Source: Gnetum montanum
Taxonomy: Eukaryota > Streptophyta > Gnetopsida > Gnetales > Gnetaceae
DNA: 25,372 nucleotides
Direction of reading: 5' to 3'
Assembly: GCA_015680685.1 (NCBI GenBank)
Contig: MNCI01029439.1
Coordinates: forward strand, 360,131-385,502
Made by a program: the position numbers and the translations under genes. This document shows positions 9,421 through 19,049 of this stretch, piece after piece; position 1 is the first letter of the stretch, and the number at the start of each line of letters is the position of its first letter. A model generated the notes under the pieces. That model saw only the letters and a program-made list of their open reading frames with translations. It ran no database searches and was not told the origin of the DNA.

Positions 9421-9428
9421 TATTTATA
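9421..9428 (-). promoter_or_regulatory. TATA box of B 3' LTR
   Basis: TATAAATA in sense, flanked by the same CGCCTCT context as in A. Confidence 0.7.
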
Positions 9429-9662
9429 GATATGATAGCGCACCGCGATATTGCGTACGCGATATCGCAGGGGAAGATGCGATATCATGTACATGATATC
9501 ATGAGCCCATGCAATATTGTGTCCCATCATACCCCCATGACTAAATCAAAACTCATCTTCAAGTTCCTTACAATAATATCAAGAAGGTGTGGGATTATTG
9601 ACTCAAATGAAACTAATGGGATGACATGTGAACGGATCATCATTACAAGACACAATCAAAAT

Positions 9663-9690
9663 GGTGTTCATGACAACAAGGGTGAACACC
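9663..9690 (-). other. Conserved stem-loop near the 3' end of element B
   Basis: GGTGTTCA (9663-9670) and TGAACACC (9683-9690) with a 12-nt loop. The loop differs from A by one base, the stem is identical. Confidence 0.65.
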
Positions 9691-11322
9691 TTATTACATT
9701 GACATCAGGCCTCATTTGATAGCTTGAGAGAAAAGAGAAGAGAGAAGAGAGAAGAAGTCTTGCTGCTGCCAATGCCAAGATTTCACCTTTCATTGCTCAT
9801 CCGTAAGTGCATCATCGATCTCATTCCTTGCAAAGCTGTTTCAGTACCGCTCCATTCCAAGTGCTTCCTCTTGATCCAATCTGTTGTTGCATGATCGCCA
9901 TCTGCACACACAACACAGTTTTATATTAGCAAGGGTAAATGAATTATGATGTAATTAATACCTTACTTTGGTGAATGATCAATTGGCTGGGTTGTGGTAT
10001 GGCTGATTATGGATCTGGAGATATATTAATGATGACTACCAAAGGTGTAGGGGTTAGGAGAAAATCAAAAACATTGAGCCCCATACCCCCATGACTAATC
10101 GCGAACCTCCGGTAGCGAGAGAATGGAAAAAGAAAAAGAATAAGAAAGATGAACAAAAAGAGACAACGGTAATGTCGATAAAGTGGATGTCAAGTAGGAA
10201 ATGAACAAAATAAATGGATTGCAAAATGGTAAGGGAAAGAAGTTAATTGGTGCACCAAATAGGAATGCCAGTGGGTCCTACCCAAAGCAGGCTCATGTCC
10301 TTAATGCCCTGACAAGCCCACGTTCAAAAAGTCTGTAGGCTCTAGGAATGTCCTTTGGAACAAGAGTTAAAGTCTTAACCGTAAGAATTTACCAAAAAGA
10401 AAATGATGCATCTACCAATATATACACTAATGATACAACAGGCAATGAGGTGAATAATGGAGAGAAGGATGGAGAAAAGAGAATGGAATGGAGTCTCAAG
10501 AACAAGGTGGTGTACAACCTCTTGTGTGTTGCATGATTAATGTGACTTGGCAAATCTCATTCCAACTCTAGCCTCAAACTAATCACATCTAGTGACTTCG
10601 CATCGATGCATTCGGTCCATCCATCCACTTGAATAATAAGAATGCCTCCCCCAAGAGCCACCACCATTTCCACGCAACAAATGAGAGGAGAATGGGAAGC
10701 AAGAAGGACCTTAGTTAGAGGGAACATATTTAGTTCTATAACCAGTGCTTGTAGCCCAAGAGATTATTTTGTCTAAGGGGTGTGCTTTGAATTCTCACTT
10801 TTTCTTTTTCTTTTTTTTTATATTTTTATTTTTATATTTTTATGTGTGAGAACCACATCATGCAAAGACTTCTTATGTTTATTGTCTCAACTTCTAATAA
10901 TTGGGTAACATCAGAATGATAAGAAAACTCAAGAAGAAAACATCTAAGCACCCAAGAGAATGGCCAACACAAATGCATCAAGTTTCTTTGAAGTCACATC
11001 CTTTTCCAACCTTGAGTCCTTCCTTAGTTTGAGAAATACCCAGTCACCTATTCGTTAAAGTTCTTATTAGGAAGGGACTAGACATTTCCAAGCCAAGAGA
11101 GACCATAGACTTGTGGATGAATGGATGAAGTGGGCTCATTACCTGCCATATCAAAAGAAACATACCTTAGTATCAACATTGTAACTTAAAAGTAAAAACC
11201 AAACATTAGCAATCAAATGGAAAAATAGTTCATACCATCGTGAAGAACACTTATTGGGTGACAAACTTATAGGATGGATCACATGCACACACACACACAC
11301 AATGAAAAAGTATAACGATTTT

Positions 11323-11472
11323 GTAAAAAAAAAACAAGAAAAGTTAAAAAAATTTGTAAAAAAAAAACTTGTAAAACAAAAATGTGTAAGACAAAAATGT
11401 GTAAAACAAAAATGTGTAAAAAAAAATTGTAAAACAAAAACTTGTAAAACAAAAATGTGTAAAACAAAAAAT
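11323..11472. repeat. 15-bp minisatellite in element B
   Basis: One 33-bp unit of the type seen in A (11323-11355), then about eight units of 13-15 bp with consensus GTAAAACAAAAATGT (starts at 11356, 11371, 11386, 11401, 11416, 11429, 11444 and 11459). Same place as A's 33-bp array, but a different unit has been amplified. Confidence 0.88.
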
Positions 11473-11498
11473 GTAAAAGAACTAAGGGTCTCTAATGA

Positions 11499-12300
11499 TT
11501 AGCATAGGTGGCTATCTCCCCCATGATTGAATTGTAAGGGAGAGATCCGAAATAATGAGCGTCTATTTGAATTTCGTAAAAGTGCCCAACTTCTCCCTAC
11601 TGATGTTCTTAGATTAAGGGGTGGAAGTTGGTGACGCTCATATTCCAATGTGTCTATGCCTTTGTTGTTAACATGATTTGTTTCCTCAGTTCGTTCCATG
11701 CATATTAGGTTGCTCTTTTTAGTAGCTTTCAACCATGGGGTGTCTACTACTGGTGTGGTTACTACATACAGGCACCTTTGAGTTTGTGTTTCTTGGGCAC
11801 ACTGATTACATGGAAGAGATGCTGAACATTCTTCCATGTCATCACCCTCTGAGTCATTGTATGTGATGCATGGAACTTTCTTCTTCTTGATCTTTCCATA
11901 AATATTTACCTTAGATATCTGCAAGGAAAGATCGCAGATCCCTAGGTACGCATCTACTATACTTAGCCATGGCCTTCCCATTATAATTGGGAAGCCCTCG
12001 TTGTCACTATTAACTTCTATCACCAGGAATTCAGTTGGGTATGACCACCCACACATAGTGATGATGATGTCCTCCACCAATCCCAAGGGAATGGTGATGG
12101 ACTGGTCAGCCAGCTCCAGTTGAATGTTGCTCTTCTTAAGTTGGGGCAAGTTCCAGGCTTGATACATTTCTCGTGATATTAAATTAACTCCAGAACCTAA
12201 GTCAAGAAGAGCTTTATGTGGTTCGTTCCCAACGATTCGTAGATAGATTAAGGGGCTCCTAGGATCAGAGAGTTTCCTGGGAAGGTGGCCTACCTTGATC
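11499..12300 (-). pseudogene. Element B: protease region fused to the pol C-terminal tail
   Basis: The best preserved protease in the window, open from the assembly gap to the stop at 11499-11501. Sense order: IKVGHLPRKLSD, the catalytic region LLDLGSGVNLIS (DLG, as in many Athila proteases, where A has DSG), LADQSITIPLGLVEDI, then PIIMGRPWLSIVDA. A Lys-rich YGKIKKKK segment and an acidic segment with SEGDDMEE follow. Then comes NSNRRSLFRISPLQ and the tail HGGDSHLC, which aligns with the last residues of C's pol. The tail is uninterrupted here, unlike in A. The fusion is in frame and removes RT, RNase H and integrase. The start cannot be seen because of the gap. Confidence 0.85.
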
Positions 12301-12362
12301 NNNNNNNNNNNNNNNNNNNNNNNNNNNNNNNNNNNNNNNNNNNNNNNNNNNNNNNNNNNNNN
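12301..12362. other. Assembly gap (62 N)
   Basis: A run of 62 unknown bases between Gag and protease of B. Flanks align to A 3169 and A 3549, so about 379 bp would be expected. Any frame translated across it is unsupported. Confidence 0.95.
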
Positions 12363-13286
12363 AAACTTGGTAGTGACATTGGGGAGTTGTGTGACCCATA
12401 GAGTCACTTGGAGAAATCGACTGCTGCACATAATATCCATATGGGTCTGTCTGCTGGTAAGGGTATTGTTGTGTTGGCAGTGGCATCCCCCATAATTGTG
12501 GATATTGCCACTATTGATGCTTTCCGATGGATTGTGGTGGAGTTCCACTTGGATAGTACGTTAGTGATTGGTGGAACTGCCTTGGGTTACCTTGAGGATA
12601 AGGTAACCTTCAGGGTGTTTGCCGTTGGTTGAGTCTTGGATTAAGTGCATACACCCCAGACTCCTGTAGATGTGAGATAATTGGACAACATCCCTTAGGA
12701 TGGTCATATTGGCAGATCTCACATCCACCGTCATCGTCTATTTCTGAATCCATAGCCTCATCGGAGATAGTAAACTTCCCCTTACCCTTGTTATGTGCAA
12801 GGCCTGAATCTCTCCGCTTTATCTTACCTTTGTCACTACTTCGTTCCTCCTTAGAATCTTCTACGATTTTCAAGGCACTTTCAAGTTTGGAGTCTAAGGA
12901 ATCCCACAATTGGTGTACCTTAGCCGATACTTTTATTGTTAGTTTTTGAATCGGCAAGGTTTTTCTGTTCACCAACTCTTTGAGTGGTGACTCATCCTCC
13001 TCATCACAAAATATTACTCCCTTCTTCTGAAGGGAGGGATCATGGTTGTATTCTTCTGCACTCTCTTTTTCATAGCTCACCTTCTTTTTTTGCTACTTGT
13101 TCCAACAAGTGATGAACTTCTTGGGCTCTATGTTCTGATAGTCTCCCTTGGGCATAAGTCAAAAGGGTTCTTCTAGTTTCATGCCTTAGCCCATCCACAA
13201 CGTGGAAAAGTTGGTCCAGTTGTGTGTAACCATGGCCCGGGAAATGATGTAATAATGTGTAGTAATGGCCCATGGCAGCATCCAAG
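12363..13286 (-). pseudogene. Element B: partial Gag (capsid C-terminal part, zinc knuckle, Pro/Gln-rich part)
   Basis: Sense order: capsid helices ending LLEQVAKKEGEL (13285-13070), a frame change, then an acidic stretch with SAEEYNHDPSLQKKG (up to 13080) and the zinc knuckle CEICQYDHPKGCC (12685-12723). The YALNPRLNQRQTP part follows and ends at a TGA (12610), where A has CAA. Beyond the stop the same frame continues as a Pro/Gln-rich tail to the gap. The Gag N-terminus is missing: at about 13286 the sequence jumps from gag (...GCATCCAAG) into the middle of an LTR (TGATCAATCTACTAGAG). Confidence 0.85.
12685..12723 (-). other. Zinc-knuckle motif in B Gag
   Basis: CEICQYDHPKGCC: spacing C-x2-C-x3-H-x3-C-C. 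Same spacing in A (3871-3909). In C (20482-20520) the second Cys is Tyr. Confidence 0.7.
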
Positions 13287-13477
13287 TGATCAATCTACTA
13301 GAGTTTCCCTACTGTTTAGCCTAGGATGAGGAAATAAGGGAGAGCTGCCTCTTATTTATAGATATGAAGGCACACCGCAATATCGCGTATACGATATCGC
13401 AGGGGAAGATGCGATATTGCGTACATGATATCACAAGGGATGCGATATCGTAGCCCATGCGATATCATGTCCCATCA
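13287..13477 (-). repeat. 5' LTR remnant of element B (U3 side)
   Basis: Only the last 191 bp on the plus strand remain, from TGATCAATCTACTAGAG to CCCATCA, with the TATA box (13353-13360) and palindrome-rich units. It differs from B's left LTR at roughly 10% of sites by eye. The junction with gag shares only AG. Confidence 0.9.
13353..13360 (-). promoter_or_regulatory. TATA box in B 5' LTR remnant
   Basis: TATAAATA in sense. Any transcript from it would run straight into the truncated gag. Confidence 0.65.
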
Positions 13478-13482
13478 AAGTG
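13478..13482. repeat. Target site duplication of element B, right copy (AAGTG)
   Basis: Directly after B's ...CCCATCA end; C's LTR resumes at 13483 with TAATTGAG. Confidence 0.92.
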
Positions 13483-14034
13483 TAATTGAGATATATGATT
13501 TTTATCATTTTTATGTTTTATAGATGTAATTGCCTACAATAAGAATGAAGAGTAGAGTAACTTAAAATCTAACTTGTTTACTGCCTATCTAGCCTAACAC
13601 AAGTAATCGCCCCACTTTCCTAAACACATGTTAAACACATATAGCACTACTGGGCTACCAAATGTTAAGCATTGCTAGGTTACCAAGTACTATATGAATA
13701 CTTGAAGTCATCGTGCTCATGTTCATTCACAACTGGAAATAAACTGCTTAACTCAAATGCATTAAAGTAAAGAGTAAGAAACTAAAATGCATATTAAGCA
13801 AATATTAATCAATTCTTAGTGCTGTAAGGATTGTCAAAAGAGTTTGTTTTATTCCCATCACACTGCTATGCTCAGGTACATCAGTGCTTGAATAAATAAC
13901 TATACACACTTAAACTTCTTTTGCGGGTACTCAGAAAATATTCTAACCGTAGAGAGAAGAAACAGAAAGAGCTTTGCTACTCTGAATGAAAACTAACTCC
14001 AAAAAAACTATGCAAAACTAAATCCTAGGCACGG

Positions 14035-14042
14035 TATTTATA
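14035..14042 (-). promoter_or_regulatory. TATA box of C 3' LTR
   Basis: TATAAATA in sense, about 100 bases from the U3 end. Confidence 0.7.
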
Positions 14043-14309
14043 GAATTAGGGTATATATCCTGATGTTGCATATGTGATGTTGCAATTGGTCCTTGACATC
14101 GCACGCACAATGTCACAGCCAATGCCAAAAATGTGTTCATCATACCCCAATGACTGAATGAAAACTTGTCCTCAAGTGAAGAAGAGGAGGAACAAGTTCC
14201 TTATAAAATATTGGGTAGGTATGGGATTATTGACTACATACAAACTGACTCGATTGAAACAATAGACTCTAAGTTCCCAAGTGTACAAAATTATAATTTT
14301 TACAACATT

Positions 14310-14339
14310 GGGTGTTCATGATAAGAGAAGTGAACACCC
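14310..14339 (-). other. Conserved stem-loop near the 3' end of element C
   Basis: GGGTGTTCA (14310-14318) and TGAACACCC (14331-14339): 9-bp stem, 12-nt loop. One base pair longer than in A and B; both outer bases changed together relative to A. Confidence 0.65.
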
Positions 14340-15340
14340 TGGATAACATTGACATCTAACGCCTCTTTTCAACAAAGGAATGAGAGAGAGAGAAAAGAGA
14401 TCCAGTGATCACAAACAGTCCTCATTATGTGATACTGTTGCATCCTTGGTGAAGATAATCCTACTTCTAGTCCATGCTTCCCACTGCAATCACAACAAAA
14501 TCACAAATTAGTATGAAATATGTAACACATAGCTATTAAATGCCTTGTCTCATCGGTGGTTACATTCAACTAGGTTGTGATTGTGGTAGATTGGTTTCTT
14601 CAGTAGTGTTAGCAGGAAGGTTGAAAAATAAGGTAAATTAGATAAGCAGTCCATTAAATTTGAAAAAAGCTCAACACAAGGAAATATTTGAAGAGGGTAT
14701 AAAAATTCACAACAATAAAAAGGAAGGTTCATTGCAAAATGGTGTGTAGATGTGCACAATTGGATGCCATTGATGGGGTAAACAAAAGGATTTGATTGTA
14801 AAAGTGTCTAAGGGTAAACAACTTAACTAATCCAACTAAAAGATATGCAAGTGGGTCCTTCCCAAAGTAGGCATAGGCCTTTTACGCCCTTGCATAACTT
14901 CAAACCGAAGAGTCCATGGGCTTTGTGGATGATTAATGGTTACAGAAAGTTAAGTACAAAAACCTGGAAGAAACTAACTAAGAATTTCGACACATCAAAC
15001 TAGGACATCGAACCAAAACATGAAACTAGTAGTGAGGTGAGACATGGAAAGCATAGATGGATGAGAGAGTGTGTGGAATGGAGTTCCTAATTATGTCCAC
15101 ATGAAGCCCCTTGTGGATTTTATGGTTAAATAACTTGATAGGATCCATCCTTAGTCCAAACCAAAACCAACCATGTTTAGTGACTTCACATCGTCATTCT
15201 AAGACCAGCCCCTCCCCTGAGACACAAGAGTGCTCCCATAGAATAACCATTGTTCCTTATTAGAGAAGAAGTAGGAAGTGAGGAAGGACCTTAGTTAGAG
15301 GGGATGAGTCCAATAACTAGTGCTTGTAGCTCGTTTATTC

Positions 15341-15500
15341 TATCTAAGGGGTGTGCTTTGAATTCCCATAATTTTTTTTGAAATTGAAATTACACCATGC
15401 AAAGACACATACATTTATTTTGTCCAAGGGGTGTGCTTTGGATTTTTATCATTTTTTTGCTGATGAGAACCACACCATGCAAGGACTTATTCAACTTCCT
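15341..15500. repeat. 80-bp tandem duplication in C 3' region
   Basis: Two diverged copies, starting TATCTAAGGGGTGTGCTTTG (15341) and TGTCCAAGGGGTGTGCTTTG (15421), each with ACCATGCAA about 52-55 bases later. A and B have one copy. Confidence 0.8.
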
Positions 15501-16102
15501 ATTATTGGATGACACGAAATAGTAAGAAGTCCATGAAAACACACATGCACCTAGGTAAACAAAAAATCATAAAGAATACTGAATCCCCTTGAAGCCACAC
15601 CCTGTTCAAACCTTTGAATCCTTTCCAATTCTGGAAACTACCAAAGTTACAAATTTATTAAAGTTTTATTAATGAAAAAGGGACTGTACATTTCCAAAAC
15701 AAGGAAAACCATAGAGTTTATGGATGGGTGGATGTTGTGGACTCATTACCTATTGCAAAAAGAAAAAGAAACCATGTCCTAATTATCCATAACAAAATTC
15801 AAAGCCAAAAACTAGACACCAACAATCAAATAACAAAAAAAAAGTACATACCACCATCAAGTAATGCATTACCAATGTGCTTGGCACTTATTAACAAAAA
15901 GTTAGAAAATCACATCAAACAAAAGAAAATATAAAAGAAAGTGGAAAATATTCAAGAAATATCAAATAGACTAACAATCGTGTAAAACAAAAATTAGAAA
16001 AGATTAAATATATGAAAATAAAAAGATGCAAAATAAAGAATGTGTAAAACAAAAAGTTGTAAAACAAAAAATATGTACAAAATTGAAGAGTTTCTTATAT
16101 GA

Positions 16103-17360
16103 CTAGCATGGGTGGCCATCTCCCCCATGACTAAGTTGGAAGAAGGAGATCCAAAATATGGAGCGTGGTTGTCCATTTGATGAGGTGCTTGTTGTGTTAG
16201 TTGGCATATACTCATGGAAAGGTTTAATTTGTTGGATGTTGATTAGTTGTTTCTTATTTGGGCTCTTAGGTTTATAGATCATCATGGTCCTAGAAGAAAA
16301 AGTATGATAAATGATGTAAGGTCCTTCCCACAATGTTTAGAACTTAGTTTATTGAGGTATGTGTGTGGGGTTCCAGTAGAGAGCCTTATCTCTCGATTGG
16401 AATTTGACTTTTTTGATTTTCAAGTCATGACACTTTTTGTTGTAGGCTTTGTGCAACTCATTAGATGATAAGGCTACTAATTAGTTTTTGTCTAGTAATT
16501 TGAGATTCACGAGTCTTTCCTTTTGGGCTAGACTTAAGTCAATGTTAAGGGCACAAGCAATTGAAAGTGTACGAAGTTCAAATTGGATTCAAAGTGTTGG
16601 TAATTTTCCATACACTAGCTCATAAGGAGACTAGCCTATAGGAAGTTTCCATGTTGAGCAGTAGGTCCAAATGGCATCGTTGAGTTTTGTGCTCTAGTCC
16701 TTCCTATATTTTCCAATAGTTCTTGTTAGTATCCTTGTGATTTCCCTATTGGTAACCTTAGCTTGACTATTAGCTTAGGGATGGTAAGGTGTTGTGAGTT
16801 TAAGTTCAACCCCCAAGTGTTACATGAGCTTTCAAAAAGTAGTGCTTGTAAAGTGAGTTCCATTGTTAGAAATTAATGCACATGGCACACCAAACCTATT
16901 TACAACATTTTGTTGTATAAACCTAGTAGCAATTGAAGATGTACAATCGATGAAAGTTGCTACTTTTACCCATTTCATACAATAGATGACAACAACTATG
17001 ATGTACACCTTTCCATTTGACATGGGCATGATGAGACCCATGAAGTCAATGCCCTAGATGTCGAATGGTTTTAGTGGTTGAATCCATTGCTGAGGTCCCT
17101 CCATTCTAGTAGTCATTCTACCATCTCATTGGAATCATTCACAAGAGCAGATGTAATGGTGAGCATCCATAAAGAGTGTTCGCCAATAGTACCCTACCAT
17201 TAGTATTTTAATGGCCATGCATCTTCTAGCATAGTGTCCTCCACAAGGACCTTCATGAGCATCTTAGAGAATGCACAATTGATTAGCATCAGGGACACAC
17301 CAACGAACTAGGCCATCGATGCACATCTTGTAGAGGTATCCATTGATCTCCATGAAGTGC
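16103..17360 (-). pseudogene. Element C: integrase and pol C-terminal tail
   Basis: Integrase would insert the element DNA into the chromosome. Sense order: an N-terminal stretch LYKMCIDGLVRWCVP (about 17340-17300); the core start FDI-stop-GIDFMG (about 17062-17030), which keeps the first catalytic Asp; KWVKVATF; and FGVPCALISNNGTHF (around 16870). Here the second catalytic Asp (normally SDNG or SDGG) is Asn. Then comes ANSQAKVTNREI (around 16760), where the glutamate of GQAE/GQTE is Lys. A block SPYELVYGKLP follows, and the tail has WEGPY (16330) and SIFWISFFQLSHGGDGHPC ending at TAG 16103-16105. Multiple stops and frameshifts. Two of the three DDE residues are lost, so it cannot act even apart from the stops. 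Confidence 0.88.
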
Positions 17361-17539
17361 TTTAATTGGTGAAGAAACTACTATTTCTTCTAGTGGTCCA
17401 GCCCTTGTGGGATCTCCTAATTGAGAAGATAGGTGAGAATGCCATCATACCATTTTGGCTCATTGGGCATTTGTTCAGTTACAACCCCAACAAAGAGGAT
17501 TTCATCAGGAAATGTATTAGATAATGGACTTTCTTCCTC

Positions 17540-17960
17540 TTTGTCATTCCATCACAACCGAGATAAGTGATTAGTGACCACATTCTCAGTGCCCTTTCAA
17601 TCTACCATCGTAAGATCGAATTCCTGCAAGATCACTTACCATCGTATGACATAGGGGCTTACCGTTGGCTTGTTCATTAGGATGTGGATGGCACTATGAT
17701 CTATCTGCACAAACATCTTGTATCTAGGTACATAATGCTTAAATTTTTCTAGAGAAAACACCACTACCATCAATTTTTTCTCTATAGTGGTGTAGTTTAG
17801 TTATGCACCCACAATGCTTTAGCTAGTGCAATGGATGTAATATGGATGTTTCTTGTCATCTAACTACATTAACACTGCTTCCAAGGCATAATTTGATGCA
17901 TCTATCATAATGTGAAATGGCTTGAACCAGTTAAGTGCTTATAGGATTGGAGTTTCTACA
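17540..17960 (-). pseudogene. Element C: RNase H region
   Basis: RNase H would degrade the RNA strand during reverse transcription. The sense strand reads NYTTIEKKLMVVVFSLEKF (about 17806-17750), then VQIDHSAIHILMNK (about 17710-17670) and VILQEFDL. These are the NYTTTEKELLAVVFA, TDHAALKYLMNK and LLQEFDLEI blocks of Athila RNase H. The Glu of TEKE and the Asp of TDH are still present. Stops interrupt the frame upstream (HCTS-stop-SIVGA-stop) and between the blocks. It is followed in sense by integrase, as expected for Ty3/gypsy order. Confidence 0.82.
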
Positions 17961-18059
17961 AGGTTTTCTTTCAATTGCTGAAATGCTTTCTCACATTCTA
18001 TAGTCTAGACAAAGGAAGCATCTTTCTTTATTAGCTTGACCAATAGTTTTGCAATCTTA

Positions 18060-18800
18060 GAGAAATTCTCTATGAATCACTAGTAGTAGCAAATATGTCC
18101 AAGGAATGATCAAACATCTTTAACTATTTCTAGCTGATGGGTTATTCCTTAGATAACCCTTATTTTTTTAGGGTCTACCTTAATTCCCACTTGCAATATT
18201 CTGTGCCCCAATATAATGCCCTCTTGGACCATTAAGCAACTTTTCTTCAAATTGAGTTGCAAGTTGGTTTCAACACATCATTTTAGCACTTGCTCAAGGT
18301 AATCCATGGCTTACTCAAATGTAGCTTCATAAGTGAAGAAGTCATCCATGAAGACTTCTGCACCACTACTGATCTACTGTTGAAAAATGCTCAGGACCAA
18401 GCACTAAAATGTGGTAGGAGCATTGCATGGACCAAATGGCATCTTGTGATATGAAAATTTCCCTAGGGACTCATGAATGTTGTCTTTGTTTTGTCTTTTG
18501 GTGCAATTTAAATTTGGTTATAGCCACTATAACCACCTAGGAAACTATAGTAGCAAGGCCCAGATATTGTGCCAAGCAACTAGTCAACAAATGGAAATAG
18601 AAAATGATCCTTGAATGTTGCCATATTTAGTAGCTTGAAATCAATGCAGATCCACCACTTGCCACCTTTCTGTGGCACAATTATGAGTGGGCTAACCCAC
18701 TCACTATTCATAATGGGATAGATGAACCCTACCTTGAGGTGTTGCTCAAATTCCTTCTTGACGATCTACTTCAATTTGGGGTTCAATCACCTTTGTGGCT
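18060..18800 (-). pseudogene. Element C: reverse transcriptase region
   Basis: RNA-directed DNA polymerase of the element. Sense order: HLKVGFIYPIMNSEWVSP (about 18750-18700), KWWICIDFKLLN (about 18660-18625), KDHFLFPFVD-stop, and FLGGYSGYNQI (18549-18511). In that motif the usual FLDGYSGYNQI catalytic Asp is Gly. Next comes VFMDDF (18355-18338), which keeps both aspartates of the active-site box, then EGIILGHRI and SFLGHICYY (toward 18060). This pattern, FMDDF with EGIxLGH, is characteristic of the Athila branch. Stops occur within the domain. Confidence 0.9.
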
Positions 18801-19049
18801 ATCATTTTGGCTTTATGGCCAGGTTCGTGTAGATGTGATGCTAGTATATCCTAGGATGAATCCCTATGAGTTCAGGATATGACCAAGAAAAAGCTACTGA
18901 CCATCTTTCAACTACTGTCAATAGCATCTTTTTTGTGCTAGAGCAAGTTTTACATTGATTATAATCGGCTTCCCATTCTTTAAAAATACATATTCCATTC
19001 TAGCTGGTAATGTTTTTAGCTCAAGGGGCTCATGTTTGAATTTTTTAGG

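Larger units (their letters stand above)
8714..9529 (-). repeat. 3' LTR of element B (816 bp)
   Basis: Starts TGATGAG and ends CCCATCA. Closely similar to A's LTRs but shorter. It lacks about 86 bp near 9131 that carries two of A's internal GCTCG...GTCGTACT motifs. Confidence 0.92.
9530..11498 (-). other. 3' non-coding region of element B
   Basis: Homologous to A 577-2376 and C 14143-16102. Starts with the polypurine tract (plus TACCCCCATG). Holds the conserved stem-loop (9663-9690), a GA-rich tract (about 9725-9762), (CA)8 (11286-11301) and a 15-bp minisatellite. It keeps 10351-10568, which A lacks. A 62-codon frame at 10348-10536 lies inside this part, without support from C or any known motif. 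Confidence 0.7.
8714..13477 (-). mobile_element. Element B: non-autonomous gag-protease element nested in C's LTR
   Basis: Bounded by AAGTG duplications, with a complete 3' LTR (8714-9529) and only the U3-side remnant of the 5' LTR (13287-13477). Between them are a 3' non-coding region, protease with pol tail, and part of gag. It lacks RT, RNase H and integrase at what looks like the same junction as A. It also lacks the Gag N-terminus, leader, primer site and most of the 5' LTR through a second deletion. By comparison with A that deletion removes about 2.1 kb. Confidence 0.92.
13478..14142 (-). repeat. 3' LTR of element C, second part (U3 end)
   Basis: Continues C's left LTR after the B insertion and matches 22682-23335. 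Poly(A) signal at 13848-13853, TATA box at 14035-14042, end ...GTTCATCA at 14142. U3 carries a diverged form of the palindrome block (GACATCGCACGC and similar). Confidence 0.9.
14143..16102 (-). other. 3' non-coding region of element C
   Basis: About 1.96 kb between the pol stop and the 3' LTR. It begins with the polypurine tract (plus TACCCCAATG) and aligns in blocks with A and B. No env-like frame is visible. Contains the stem-loop (14310-14339), an 80-bp tandem duplication (15341-15500) and a decayed version of the GTAAAACAAAAA repeat (about 15980-16075). Confidence 0.7.

Noticed and set aside
11499-12548. One 349-codon frame running from Gag through the N gap into protease
   Set aside because: It translates unknown bases. 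Left of 12300 it is real protease, but right of the gap it is in a different frame from the conserved Pro/Gln-rich Gag.
15994-16333. Overlapping minus-strand frames read as separate small proteins
   Set aside because: The 16103-16333 frame is the end of C's pol. The other is a shifted shadow extending into the A/T-rich repeat.
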